Below, piece after piece: positions 19,085 through 30,583 of a DNA stretch of 64,000 nucleotides. The notes under the pieces were generated by a model that worked only from the letters and a program-made list of their open reading frames with translations, was not told the DNA's origin and made no database searches. The first letter of the stretch is position 1; each line of letters starts with the position of its first letter. The position numbers and the translations under genes are program-made. The stretch is from Picochlorum sp. 'celeri' (lineage: Eukaryota; Chlorophyta; Trebouxiophyceae), in NCBI GenBank assembly GCA_010909725.1, contig JAACMV010000017.1, positions 806,001 to 870,000 on the forward strand, in the 5' to 3' direction.

Positions 19085-22000
19085 ATGGCACGTAGGAAGA
19101 AGAATACGCTGTGGTTGCGAAGTCGCATTCAACATCCTATCCGCTATTGCCAGGTTGTCGCCGCAGAGGAAAGGAAATTGCGCAGAATACTCAGAGATAA
19201 TCCAAATTATTCTGATAGTACACGAGTAAGGAGTAGGGTTCGCAGAGCTCGCTGGTCGGTGACCAGGGAATATCCGGGTTTGGCCCCTTTTGTTTCTGAG
19301 CCCCAGGAGACCGAGGATCGTGGCCAGGATTCCGAAGAAGAGTACGAATCTGATGATTCATATGATGGTATTGTTTCAAGGAGGAATTTGGAGTCTGAGA
19401 GGAGTGTGCACGAGGAGAGAAACAAGAGAGAGGAAGAGGCATGGGGCAAAGTGAGGAACAAGATAGTTGACCAGGCCAAATTACGCCACAGGGATCGACG
19501 GCACAGCCTGCAAGTCGCTATGCACACTGAAAAAGAACGTATAAAAAGTAAGGTGGAGTCGGTATCGAAAACATGCCCGCGTTGCCGTGGCAGTGGTTCA
19601 TTGTTGTCAGAGTTTGACAGGAGGAAAGTCACCATCCTCACCATGCAGTTTTGCCATGTTATCAGCATCCCTCTGGTAGAATGCGCGCGGTACGAAATGA
19701 AACATGAAAGAAAAAAATAATGTGAGGCGATTCACGACGTATTGCATCGCAGGTGCAACATGCATGGCCCAAGTGGCTGTGGCAGATTCCATGTGATTCC
19801 AGCAGACATTGATGCCTTTCCCTCAACTCCTGATTGGGTATGTTCGACATCAATATCACGTCCGTCCGCAGTGAAAAGACACAATAAGCATTATGTTGGT
19901 TATATGCAGCCTTTTGATCTTTTCCACGCACTCAGGGATGACAAAGTAGTCTTGTACCACATGGACTTGCTGACTTTCCTCAGGGATCAGATAGACTTCT
20001 CTCCAAGGCTGGCCGTGTCTTCATTCGCCAAGGGTTTTAAGCGCACATTAATGAGGAATGGATGCCATGTCAAGATTAGTGCAGAACAGATGTCCAAGCA
20101 CTTGAGCAGGGCTCTTCATGAGTACACCATTTTTGAGATGACTGCCAATGATCCATACATGTACTCCTCCACCCATAGAGACTGTCCAATGGAGTGTCCC
20201 GCTTGTCTAGGCTCTCAAAATCATTTGATACATATATCAAAGACCAAAGTGGAGAAAGCTGGTGCAGATATGGCAACCTTTGAGCCAATTGCCTCTGGGA
20301 GTCAACTGCTGCTTCATTCAGTATACATTGATGGGCACTATGGCTTGCCTCACATGGCGAAAGCAGGGAAATCTCGACAGTACGATCCTCCTTTTAGTAT
20401 AAAACTCCTCCCTGACAACGAGGTGCAAGAGTTTGAAGAGCATTACACGTCGCAGCCAAGGGCTAATGCAGTGGCAACCTGTGGGTCTGAATTCCAGGCT
20501 GACTCAATGCTCAAGAGAAGGTCCCAGTACCACGACCGTACAGGAGTTGTGGGCGCATTTTGTAGACATGGATCGTGTTTACTCATGCTGAACATGACAA
20601 AAGGTATGCTGAGGTTCCCCTGGTCCAAATGTGGAGGCATAGCATGAAGACAGATTCAAATGTGTTGCAGGTGAGAAATGGTCCTACGCCTCCATGCTGC
20701 TGGAGCGTATCGCCGGGCAAATAGGGCTACCAATAAATCTTTGGTATGATATAAACTGTAGATACAAGGGACATGCGGTGTCATGGGCGACAGCAAAGCA
20801 ACAAGAGCTTGGCACAATGGTGTCCTCATGGATCACCCAGGTGATGGCATACCCATTGCCCCCCATGCACTACCAGATGCACGACATTCCTTGTCAATTG
20901 AAGAACAGCTACCTGAGCGTAGAATTTGCCGGTGTTGGAGCGGGGGAGCCCACGGAAATTGCTTGGTCCCACTTCAGGAAAGCAGGGCATGTACTACAGT
21001 ATCAGTCCCTGTCTGGCAGAGCTGTGGGCATAGAGAAATTGGTGCGCAACTGGAATCGCACCAAGCGCCAAGGTTGCATAAAATTCTTGTGGGATGCAAG
21101 TCAACGCGCTGAGGCTAAAATTCAGCTAGCAGAGCGGGAAGTCCAAGAGCTAATAGGGCTGCTCCTGGCCAGTGGGCTCAGCCAAGATGAGGTATGCTCT
21201 GATGCTCTGATGCTCGTTGTTCATCGCAACCTGACCACTCAGTTCATGTAGGTGATACAAATGAGAGATAATCCTCCTGCAGCAGTAGATCGGTACCGTC
21301 CAGAACAGTCGTTTGAGGTCCAGTTTGCTGAAGCCAGGTTGAGGTACATCTATTTCAAACACTTTTGGGATTCAGTGAGAAGCCATCCCTTCTTCCGCGT
21401 GCTGCTCGGTCCAGATGTCGCAGAGATGACAACGAAAAAAAAGTGTTTGGATATTGAAAATAGAAAAATGCGGGAAGCTCTGCGGAGATTGCCCCAAGGG
21501 TATGTCAACAATGCATATGAGTGTCGCAAGGGGGAGATGGGTTTGCTGGCATGGAGGCTACGATGCGAGCAAAATAGGGTGACGGCTCTTTTTCATCAGA
21601 AAGAAATACTTCGTTTACAAGAAAATAGAATGCTCACCCGCCGAGGCGAGGCCGCAAGGCTAAGGAAGAGGAAAAAGGTGTGCCTTGGTTGCTCCATGAG
21701 GTTCTTCATGTTTGAACTTGACCCATGTGTACCTTTCCCTGCAGGCTCTGGAGAGTCAACTGCGTAAAGTTGTTCGCCAGGTCATTGATATAAGCTCCCT
21801 TATATACAGTATACATTGCGAGAACTGCTTGGAGCGTGGTCAGGGTGGCCCAATTGCAAGCATAGTGTTCCCTGATTTTGCTTCCTACATGAGGGCAGTG
21901 TCTCCCCCTGAAACGAGGCAGGCATGGGAGGAAGCCGAGGTCATTTATCGCTTGGTTGGTCCATTTCAAGATGGAGAGCCATTGAATGCACAACGGTTTC

Positions 22001-22521
22001 ATGCCGCGTTGGAGGAAGGCAGGTATCCTTGGATTTCAAACAGTTCTACCATGGTGGAAAGCTACAGGGTTCAACTGCATGCCAAGGCTAATCTCCTCTC
22101 GAGAGCAAGAGAGGAGAAACAACTTTTGCTCGAGGAGATAAAAGGATGTGAGTTGCTGCTTCATAGCGAAAAAACCGCTGTCGATGCCGAGATTGCTGGG
22201 ATTCAGGGGAGAATTGAGGAGCACCAACTGCATCAGGATGCAAGAATACCAGAGGAGAACAGCCCATATGCTTACACGCTGGGTGTGGAGCTTCAAGAGC
22301 AACACAGTCATGTTGAATCGCTCTATTTTCACAAACTGCAGCTGGAAAAAGTGAAGGCGGAGGTTTCAACGCTTGCTACTAAAGCACGGCTGTGCGCAGA
22401 TGTGTTCGTTAGGGGTGCCCGTCCCGACCATTCGCAGATACTGGATGATACGCCAGCACAGGACGATGACCCGTTCGATAATGAAATAAATAATGAAGAA
22501 ACTGAAGTTGTTGCCGAATAG
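19085..22521 (+). CDS. KDZ transposase, five exons, apparently intact
   Basis: Exons are 19085-19689, 19753-20603, 20671-21191, 21252-21677 and 21745-22521. Introns are 60-67 nt (donors GTACGA, GTATGC, GTATGC, GTGTGC). All joins are in phase and give 1059 aa without a stop; the apparent TAG at 21249 falls inside intron 3. The N-terminus is basic then acidic, with a cysteine pair (CPRC) and a second cluster (VECARCNMHGPSGCG). The catalytic RNase H-like core has IDGHYGL (D395), TGVVGAFCRHGSCLLMLNM, LWYDINCRYKGH (D512), PLPPMHYQMHDIPCQ and GAGEPTEIAWS (E578/E581), the expected DDE order for KDZ. The C-terminal 330 residues are mostly coiled coil. A TGTAA signal is at 22649-22653. Confidence 0.88.
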
Positions 22522-24110
22522 AGGGTGAAGGAAGCACGCGAGAAGTTTGGTCACTCGAGCCAATTGAATTGCACTTCGTGGAATGTCTTCGATTCTCCAA
22601 ACTCTACTCGCATTGAGTCTGCATTAGGTTCCAAATATGTTATAGTAATGTAAATGTGAATTATTTTGCAATGTAATGCAAAGGCGTCAATTTCCTTCGC
22701 CTAACGGTAAAGTCCGCATGTCTGCAACATGCGTCAAGTCTCCGAACTTGTCGATCTGAGACCATTTTGTATTTGGCTTTCGATTACACTCAAAATTAGT
22801 AAAAACCCATAGTTTCTAAGCAACTCACATCCGAAATGGAGCGGGAGATCGCCAGGTCCCAGGAAGAGCTCGAACATGCCATTTCAAACACTGCCAAGTT
22901 CCTGGGCTTGTGCAGCGCACTCCTCGCCTATTCTTCCAAACTAGACATGCGTTTAGCAAATAAATACTTGATTTAATGATTGAGTTAGGTTGTGCAGAGC
23001 AAGGGTAGCATGCGCGGCCCAAAAAGGAATTCCTCCAAAATGTCGTTGGAGCCGAGCTTCTCTAGTTCGGGCGTATTCGGTGCTATATACCAATCAAATC
23101 ATTGCAAATACTTCAATGTGTATTAGTATACCACAGAATAGGCACGGGGGACACTGGTCGTGACTGCAGCGCTCGTAGGCCTCCGCCTCGAGCAACGCCC
23201 CTGTTTCGCTCGTTTGCTGCTTGTCTGAGGCATGAGAGACTCGCAAACTCGTTCCATATCCCTTAGAAAATATTTCTAAGCCTAAAGAAGCGGGTGGGAG
23301 GGCGTTTGCAGTGACCGCCCCCAGGGCCGGAACGAGTTTTGGCACCAAAAAAGCCTGCCTAAACGCTTGTGCACTTGGGTCACTCGGAATTTCGGTCACG
23401 CTATTTCGACCCGTTCGCCGATTCATACCACTAAATAGCATATAAATAATGTATAGAGCTTCTTGAATCGGCGAAATATGCGCGGGAACGCCTTCTGGAG
23501 GGGAAAAGAGCCCCAGCTGGCCAGCTCCAACTGCAGGTTCCCAAGACGCTCCATCCAACTCTCCGAGCAATGTCGCGTCACAGCGAACCCGAACCTCGCA
23601 TCAGATCCCAAATTTAGATTTAGTTTTTAATAAAGATCCTTTGGAGACGCGTATTATTGAATTGCGTTCCTTGTATGCGTGCCCAAAAGACGACAACATG
23701 TCGCAAAACAGGCATGGAGATCCCCCACCTGACGAGAACTGCCTCTGCTGGCGCACATATTGGTGCGCAACAGTTGCGATGACATCTTTTAGTATTATGC
23801 ATCTAAATTCTTGCGCCCTCAATACCAGGACAAGGCACACGCCCCGTCACTGACACGTTCTCCGATGTTGGAAATGTGCGTTCAAGTTCTGAAATTACCG
23901 TGGAGAAGATCTAACCGCGCATTGCCGCATCAATGAAATATAAATTTAATTTAGATTCAATTGGGCATTCGATGTGGAGCAGGTTATGGCCAAAGCTCGC
24001 ACATTTCTCGCCTTCTCATCACCTTGCCCAACTGCCCCAAGTTGTTCTGGCGCATGAGATGCGTTCCTCCCATCCTTTAGGAGAGTACAGGCCATTCCCG
24101 CACCCTGATT
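22522..24110. other. Interior of the KDZ element between its two convergent genes
   Basis: About 1.6 kb with only short frames. Two minus-strand frames (23840-23601 and 23570-23094) share a PCLFC motif (GSPCLFCDM and CPPCLFCGI). They may be remnants of a third gene, but no joined protein could be built. A tRNA-like fold was examined at about 22690-22770 and not accepted. Confidence 0.4.
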
Positions 24111-25737
24111 CTATTGTTTTCGTTTTTTGGGCCTACCGCGCCTCTTTGTGAGGCTACCACGTGGCCTTCCTCGCCCCCTGGGTGCAACCTGTTCTGCAGT
24201 GGCAAGTGATGGCTCAGCCTCTTCAAGCTGGTCACGATCCCCGCCGCGCAAATTGAGGACAGTAACTTGCTCTACACTTCCATCAATTATAATATTCTCC
24301 TCCGGGTCAGATGGTAGCGCTCTCTCGATAGATGGTGGGGCAAGCTGTCCAGCATGGATGTTACCTGCAGCAGGATGCTGTGCAGCACTCACAGCTGCCA
24401 TTTCTTGGGTTGCAACCGCATTGATATCCAGCGACCCCTCTACAAAATCATTTAATACTTCGTTCTGTTCGGGGTGCAATCCCAGCGCGAGCTCCATGGG
24501 GGCCGTACCTCCACCAGCTGCTGCTGGGAGAACCACATCTGCACCCAGGGGGTTGTCACTTCCTCTGCCGTCTTGTTGCGGCGCATGCCGGTCCGAGGGC
24601 GCACTGAATGAATTATGCCTATCATCAAAATAAGCATCAAACGTTCTTCGTATATGGTGCGGGTCAGGGCCATGTCTTCCCATGTCCTCTGCTACCTGAG
24701 TCATGATGCCTGCCCCCTCCTCTTCCTCTTGTTCAATTCCCTTGGTTTCGTACCACAAATCTTTGTCAACGCGACGAAAATGCTCTATTAGTATGTTTAT
24801 TTGAGCCTTGGATAAGGCAGAATAGCAAATGAAGGGAACTTGCTCTGGCCATGATGCATGTTGCCTTGCCAATGTGCACCTTTCACACCCACCATTGCAT
24901 TCCGATTGTCTAATATGCAACTTAGTGGCGCTAGTAACGGCAACATGGATATCTGTAGAGGAAAGAACTGCAGCAAGAAGACGAATGCTTTGTGAGAGAC
25001 TCATCTCATCTCATCTCAGCCAAGCCACAATGGGCTAGCAGTCTAGTGCAGCCCTCAACCCTGTTTGGCCTTTATTCCGTATCTGCAAACTGCTATCAAG
25101 ATAATAGAAATTCACACACCTCTATTAGTCTCCGTTGCAGCCTCTTTCATTGCCCTCTTAGCATGCTCTCTCAGCTTATGGACCTTGATGTCAATCAGAG
25201 CCTTCAGAGTTTCCTCATCATCCTTTACCCCTTGATCCACCATGACAAACCGTTCCTGATGAATGTTACATTGCAAATCGCAATGATATCGGTGGAGAGA
25301 CTCGCATTCGCTCGCAACTCGCTCGGCATACTCCTTTCTCAAACCTGCACAGAAGCTAGCAGGTCACCCACAACATGAACACCTTGGTGTGGGCTTGTGC
25401 TACCCACAGGCCTCGATCGTGGCCACCACTACACGTTCATACAACCATACATACCATTTTGATACAAAGAGCTGCGAATTACCGTGGATTTGTGGTCCGG
25501 CCAGGTCAAAACACCCAAAAAGTCAGGGATGCTCACCAGGCCCCTTTCATCTTTGCTGAACAGCCGCTTGTGCTCACGAGACATCTCGTGTAAGCCTTTG
25601 CAGATCAATTTCGATATCTCTCTCTCCCATTTTTTCATTACAGCCTCCATTTTCCGCGTGCGGCGCTGGAAGTCGCGACGAACATCGGGGTCTTCCAAAT
25701 GCCCCGGCATATGCGCTACACGATACTCCAGATTCAT
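24111..25737 (-). CDS. AT-hook protein carried by the KDZ element, three exons
   Basis: Exons are about 25737-25455, 25344-25120 and 24952-24111. Introns are about 110 and 167 nt (donors GTATGT and GTGTGT). The join is phase-consistent and gives 449 aa, though further 5' exons are possible. The first third is a charged helical region (RRDFQRRTRKMEAVMKKWER). A cysteine-rich patch (CNGGCERC) follows. The last 30 residues hold two AT-hook-like motifs (RGRGRPRGS and RRGRPKKRK), which bind the minor groove of A/T-rich DNA. No enzyme signature is visible. It faces the transposase gene and lies inside the inverted segments, so it is probably an accessory protein of the element. Confidence 0.65.
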
Positions 25738-26197
25738 GAGGCTGCAAATATATCAGTTATTAACTGACTTTAGTAGTATGAAACGGTCGAAGAGCGTTTA
25801 ATTGCACGCAGTGAAACTCGAGAACGCGTGTAACAATGGGCTCCCGGGAGGCCGGTTCTGCGCCGCTCCTTGGCCTCTCGTGCACTTTCGAGCGTTTTGT
25901 TGCGATATTTTAAATATTTTAAAGCCATTTCTGCTGCGATTGCGGGCCGCACAAACGAAAGCCACGCGAGTGTCACTCGATAAGGTGACCCGACGGATGC
26001 CTGGTCGGCCCACCGGCGGGTATGGTTTTTAGCCTAGTTTCCCATGCGCGTGACCTCCAAGAGCCTGGATTCGAGAGTCTCTCGCGCCTTAATTAAGGTC
26101 ATTAAGGTTGACGTGCTAGGGATTTCATTCCTCGGTCCAACCACGTTCAATTCACTATGCAGTCGTGCAATTTAAATGATATTGTTGTAATAATATC
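25738..26197. other. Right end of the KDZ element and promoter of NDUFA6
   Basis: GC-rich from 25800 to 26090 and AT-rich after. Contains the right inverted segment. TTAATTAAGGTCATTAAGG at 26087-26106 is a short repeated motif. No gene was seen. Confidence 0.4.
25986..26049 (-). repeat. Right inverted segment of the KDZ element
   Basis: The reverse complement carries GCGCATGG (26049-26042), AGGCTAAAAA and CCGTCGGGTCA (25996-25986), matching the left segment. The internal spacing is 14 bp longer than on the left. Confidence 0.5.
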
Positions 26198-26656
26198 ATG
26201 TCAGCGCTGGCAAAGAAGAATGTTGAACTCGGTTCTCGGGTGGCTCACGCTGTGAGTCAAGGAGCGTCTGTAAAGAGCCTTGAATTCTTCAGGGAGGTAG
26301 GTGTATTTTGAAGTGGATGATTTTGTTGGGTGCGGTTCGATTGGCATGGTTGTGCGTTGCAGGTTGCCCGTTGCCTTCCAACAATCATGAGACAGTACAA
26401 GCTAGAGGAGTTGACAACGATGGCTGAGATGAGAAGGAATGTATCTGATATGATCAGGAAGAACTCTCAGGTAAGAGATCCATCGGCGATAGACATTTTG
26501 ATATACAAGGGGCGAGAGGAGTTAGAAATGATCTTGATGAACCACAAGCAACGGCATCATTTGGTGTCTCAGTATGTGAAGAATCCTGCCAAGGATACAG
26601 TACACAAAGAGACGGGTATGAGCCCATTTTTAGAGGCTTTTTACAAGGGACTTTGA
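26198..26656 (+). CDS. NDUFA6: Complex I LYR subunit NDUFA6/B14
   Basis: Exon 1 is 26198-26296 and exon 2 is 26363-26656, with a 66-nt intron (donor GTAGGT). The 130-aa product matches the mitochondrial complex I subunit that binds the acyl carrier protein. FFREVARCLPTIMRQYKLEE corresponds to the LYR-type helix (here with QYK in place of LYR). DILIYKGREELEMILMNHKQ and RHHLVSQYV are strongly conserved with plant NDUFA6. Its stop is 3 bp from the stop of the convergent CYP97 gene. TGTAA occurs at 26697-26701, inside CYP97. Confidence 0.92.
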
Positions 26657-26659
26657 GAA

Positions 26660-28490
26660 TTAGATGTTTGCTGTGTTTCTTTTCTTAACAAAACAATGTA
26701 AACCGTTTGCTGTGTGAATGGTGGCACCAGTGGCCATGCCAACCTCATTTGGGCTTGTTGCGAGTTCAAATGAGAACCTAGAGAGTATCATGATGAGCGT
26801 CACGGTAGCCTCTGTGAGCGCAAACTGATCTCCCACGCACTTGCGAATTCCACCACCGAACGGAAGAAAGGCAAAGTCTGAGGCCACTTCATTTGGGTAC
26901 AGAGAAGACCCTTGTTTCTCGGGATCATACCCTTCCCACTCTGTAAAATCTGGGTTTGTGTATCTTTCAGTAAATCTCTCTGGCCGAAATGCGTCAGGAT
27001 CTTTCCACAGGTATGGGGATCGGTGGAGATTCCACACAGAAATGAACAAATCAGCACCTTTCCCTATCGGATATCCATTTGGGTCTCCGTTCAAGCCTGA
27101 CGGAAGCACATCATCGTCAAGGGCTCTTCGAATCAGAATAGGAGGCTGTGGGTACAGACGGAGAGACTCTGCCACCACATTTCGTAGGTATGGGACTTTT
27201 GCAATGTCTTCCAGACCTGCAGTCAACCCAGAATGCTGTATATTAGAATTTCAAGGAGAGATGATATGCACATGAACGAGAAAACTTACCTGGTTTAGGA
27301 CCAATACCGCTGATTTTTTTAACAATCTTATCTTGTACCTCTGGATGTGTGGCTAGGAGGTAGAGCGTCCATGTGAGGACAGCTGCGGTGGTCTCATGGC
27401 CAGCAATCAACATTGTCATCAAATCATCCCGTAGCTGCTTTTGGTCCAAATCCGCATCCCTCATATCGACTAAAAATCTCAATAATGACGCATCCTGCAC
27501 TTTAGAGTAGTCCCTTGCTTGAAGAGCCTCAATATCATCTACACATCTAGAGGACTTTGCCCTGTCAATCAAATCATCAAGACAGTCATTGATGACCTTG
27601 ATATCTTTCTGAAACTTAATTTGTCTTGGCACAATATATTTGGATATTGGAATGTTCCAGTAAGGAATGTAAAATGTTGACCTGTGCTCTGCTTCCTTCA
27701 AAACCCCATAGACTGCCTGTATCACTGGGCTTTGGTTATTAATACTTCCAAAGTCATAATTGAATACACCAATACCAATAATATCCAAACCTAAATTCAA
27801 AAACTCTTCCTCCATGTTGAGTGACTTGGAACTCTCAGCAGCCTTCTCGAGCCTTTCAACAACCTTCTCTGCGCATGAACCAAACATTGCAATGCAATTC
27901 TCCAAGTACGCCTTATGGAAGGCCGGAACAATCTGTCTGCGCCTTACTTTCCACGTCTCCAAATCAGCAGGAATCAAACCTTTCCCCATGATTGGTTCTA
28001 AGATCTCTGCCAGGACTCCTTTATCGTAGTTGTATGCATTATCTTTCAGCAAATGCTTCACAACTTGGGGGTCTGAAACAACTATGAATGCTTTAGGACC
28101 AAAGGAGAGTTTGAAAACACCACCGCTCTCGATGAACCACTTGTAAAGGGCTTTGAATAGTGGTTCATCTCCTGCCAGGTCTGACAGCTCTCCCTCGGCA
28201 ACCGGTATGTTCAACCCGCCGACGGAGGGCTGAAAGTATCCTTGGCTTACTTCTGTCAACAACCTACTGAGACCATCCTTGACATTTCCTTTCCCCTTGA
28301 CGAAGGCATAGCCGAGAATCGCCGCTCCCGGAGCGAAAAAGAGCCCCGTGCCGATGAGAGCATTCGTATCGAGGGCACATTTTCTTGATTTAGGGGACCT
28401 GTATTGACGCTTAATGGTTCTTAAATGTTTCGATGGGGACCGATGCTCAATACGACTGCATAAGTGGGGCCATCGAGTTCCGGCTCTCAT
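26660..28490 (-). CDS. CYP97: Cytochrome P450 of the CYP97 family, plastid carotene ring hydroxylase
   Basis: CYP97 enzymes hydroxylate carotene rings on the way to lutein and zeaxanthin. Exon 1 is 28490-27290 and exon 2 is 27216-26660, with a 73-nt intron (donor GTAAGT). The join gives 585 aa. P450 marks are the oxygen-binding helix [12 protein letters not shown], the K-helix [16 protein letters not shown], and the heme-binding [33 protein letters not shown] and TGATIHT point to the CYP97A side. The first 50 residues are basic and serine-rich and fit a plastid transit peptide. A phosphoglycerate-mutase-like gene lies 98 bp upstream on the same strand. Confidence 0.92.
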
Positions 28491-28587
28491 TGTCTAGACT
28501 GCTGAAACAACTTTGAGCAAGAATGCGTCGTCTATTTACACTCCACGAGCCAAATGATGATTGAATTATTATCCTGATTTGAAAGTA

Positions 28588-29790
28588 TCAAACATGGATT
28601 ATCTTCCATTCGCAATTACGCAATGTCTCCTGCTTAATACCATTGTGACATGCTGTGGCAAAGTCCTTCCAAAACATGCTATGACCAACAGCGACAAAGG
28701 CCTTTTCAGGGCGATCAATGATCCATTTTCTAAACTGACGAATCCTCCTAGTTATGCTATCTTTTGGCTCGTGAGATTGGAACAGTCTCCTATATGGACA
28801 ATTCGGTTTCTCCTTCTTGGAGTACCACCAGGTGTCTGATAGATTTTTCAGTTGACTGTGGAGCATTGGGAAGTCATTGGCCAAATCGGCCGGACTTCGA
28901 CCAATATCCCCTGATGTATGCAATCGCTCTGTAACCTCAGGCAATACCATGACATTTTCCAATATTGTTGACCTCGCGCATGAGAAATCACCATGCTTCA
29001 CAGCTGGGTGCACATGCAACATGGTCTCAATTGCCCTGGTCAATGGTGATGTTATCCACAATGCATCTTTTGGGAGGTCCCACTTTAAAACTTCATTTCT
29101 AAGTGACAATGCTTGTTTTCTACCTTGCAATGTAAGCCTTGCATCGAACAATAAAGGATCTTCCCAGGAAGATCCCCGAGCAGAGCATGCGGCATTGAAT
29201 TCTGATTCCCCATGGCGAATAATATACACAATTTTGCAGTCTTTCTTCGATCGAAAGATTGGAAAATAGCTTGGTCCAGCCTGATTCAATTGCACTCTAT
29301 CAGCAGAGTGTACAGCAGGAGTTAAGCGCGAATTGGGATCATCAGTTTTTGGATCCTCTGATTTCTTTGCAGTTGGCTGGCTCCCCAAATCTCCTTCCTC
29401 CCCGTACGACTTTGTCGAGAAACCACTATTCAACAGGGCTAGATCAATTTCAGAATCATTTCTGTCAAGCTCATCCGAACTTTTGCACGGCGTCGACGCT
29501 TCATCGACATCCTCAATCACATGCTGTGAGGCACCTCGCTCATAGCCAGGCTGGCTAAAGATGAAAAACCCTTCGGCATCATTTCCCGCAACGTTCTCCA
29601 CAACATCTTCCTTCTCAACTCTCTCAGCTACAAAATTTTTGGGAGTCTCCAGCACCTGCTGCGTGGTGAATCTCCGCTGCAGACTTTTTAGCTGACTAGA
29701 TGCAAGCAAGCTTGCATCTGTACCACTCTGCAGACCTCCCGGTGCGAAACTATCATTCACCAGATTGAGTGCTGCAGAAAGAACCACCAT
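28588..29790 (-). CDS. Histidine phosphatase superfamily (phosphoglycerate-mutase-like) protein
   Basis: A single ORF of 400 aa. The C-terminal 215 residues form the phosphatase domain. The RHG motif is YIIRHGESEFN (about residue 190), ARLTLQGRKQA follows, then ITSPLTRAIETM, and the second catalytic histidine in AFVAVGHSMFWK. The N-terminal 175 residues are acidic, low in complexity and unmatched. The substrate cannot be named; plant relatives with similar C-termini are uncharacterised. Confidence 0.82.
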   Translation of the reverse strand: MVVLSAALNLVNDSFAPGGLQSGTDASLLASSQLKSLQRRFTTQQVLETPKNFVAERVEKEDVVENVAGNDAEGFFIFSQPGYERGASQHVIEDVDEASTPCKSSDELDRNDSEIDLALLNSGFSTKSYGEEGDLGSQPTAKKSEDPKTDDPNSRLTPAVHSADRVQLNQAGPSYFPIFRSKKDCKIVYIIRHGESEFNAACSARGSSWEDPLLFDARLTLQGRKQALSLRNEVLKWDLPKDALWITSPLTRAIETMLHVHPAVKHGDFSCARSTILENVMVLPEVTERLHTSGDIGRSPADLANDFPMLHSQLKNLSDTWWYSKKEKPNCPYRRLFQSHEPKDSITRRIRQFRKWIIDRPEKAFVAVGHSMFWKDFATACHNGIKQETLRNCEWKIIHV

Positions 29791-30176
29791 TATCCCTCAC
29801 ACACACGGCATCCATGAGTAAGACCGAACGTTCACAACAGCAATCCACACGTACCCGGTGTCTTTGCCGGCAATATCCCAGCCAACTCGTCGTCAAAGAC
29901 GCCCTGTTCGGGACTTGTCTTACAAGAGGTCTGCATGACAACATCGATTCGCCATATTAGAATGCTAAAAACGAGATGGTAATCCATGTTCGTAAACGTA
30001 CGTTTCCCGAGCTGTCATCGTACACCTCGGGTTGGCCCTTCAACCGCTTCACAGGCCTCTCCTCGACGAAACTTGTCAGCATGACTTCTCCTGTGAAATT
30101 CCTTCAAAAATCATTCTCCATATAATGTTCATGTGATCCATCCAGAATGCTTACGAATTACCCTCACTCTATGTAG
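29791..30176. other. Region upstream of an unidentified ORF, may hold its first exons
   Basis: A 49-codon frame starts at ATG 29816, and a GTACGT donor-like site occurs at 29998. A possible coding stretch around 30022-30090 (PFNRFTGLSSTKLVSM) is followed by a stop. A TATGTAG acceptor-like site ends at 30176. No reliable exon join was found. Confidence 0.35.
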
Positions 30177-30503
30177 CTCCGAACACGCTCACGAGCACGT
30201 TCCCTGGCAGTTGGTATAGATGCAGCTCTCGAAGACGTACAAGCGACCCGAACGCTGTTCAATCTACCCAACAGACTGATATCTGACAGTATTCTTTCAT
30301 TAAAATACCATCTCACTCATAGGTGGGGCCCTGCGAATGTGCTTTTGTGTCTGACAGATGGCTCTCGGTCGACAAAGATCAGTTTGACGGGACCAGTCGA
30401 AGAGAGCCGTGGAAAGGAGATTGTTTGTTCTATTCAAGGAATCCAAGCAGATTTTGAATTCGGTGCGGAAAGTAATGGAAAAAACTATGCAGTACTGGAG
30501 TAA
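30177..30503 (+). CDS. Unidentified protein, terminal exon of about 108 codons
   Basis: An open frame without any ATG runs from directly after a TAG (30174-30176) to TAA at 30501-30503. That is what an exon starting at an acceptor would look like. It reads LRTRSRARSLAVGIDAALED and continues with FNLPNRLISDSILSLKYHLT and CLTDGSRSTKISLTGPVEES. Composition is protein-like, with alternating charged and hydrophobic residues. The family was not recognised and the 5' exons are unresolved. Confidence 0.5.
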   Translation, partial: LRTRSRARSLAVGIDAALEDVQATRTLFNLPNRLISDSILSLKYHLTHRWGPANVLLCLTDGSRSTKISLTGPVEESRGKEIVCSIQGIQADFEFGAESNGKNYAVLE

Positions 30504-30583
30504 TACTAAATTCTGATTGATTGTTTCTCTGGTTGACCGTTGCTATTGTCACGTGTTGTTGTACCACCGACCAACTGTCAAGT

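Larger units (their letters stand above)
18755..26049. mobile_element. KDZ-type (Kyakuja-Dileera-Zisupton) DNA transposon, about 7.3 kb
   Basis: The interval holds an apparently intact KDZ transposase on the plus strand and a convergent AT-hook gene. Related inverted segments lie at 18755-18804 and 25986-26049. The limits are set by those segments and are provisional; target-site duplications were not found by eye. The flanks are host genes (RNase MRP RNA and NDUFA6). Confidence 0.7.

Noticed and set aside
21249..21251. In-frame TAG breaking the KDZ transposase
   Set aside because: It is the last three bases of a 60-nt intron (GTATGC to ATGTAG) whose removal keeps the frame.
22690..22770. 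tRNA-like sequence with a TGC anticodon loop
   Set aside because: The anticodon arm folds, but the acceptor and T arms do not pair and box B is poor. At most a tRNA-derived relic.
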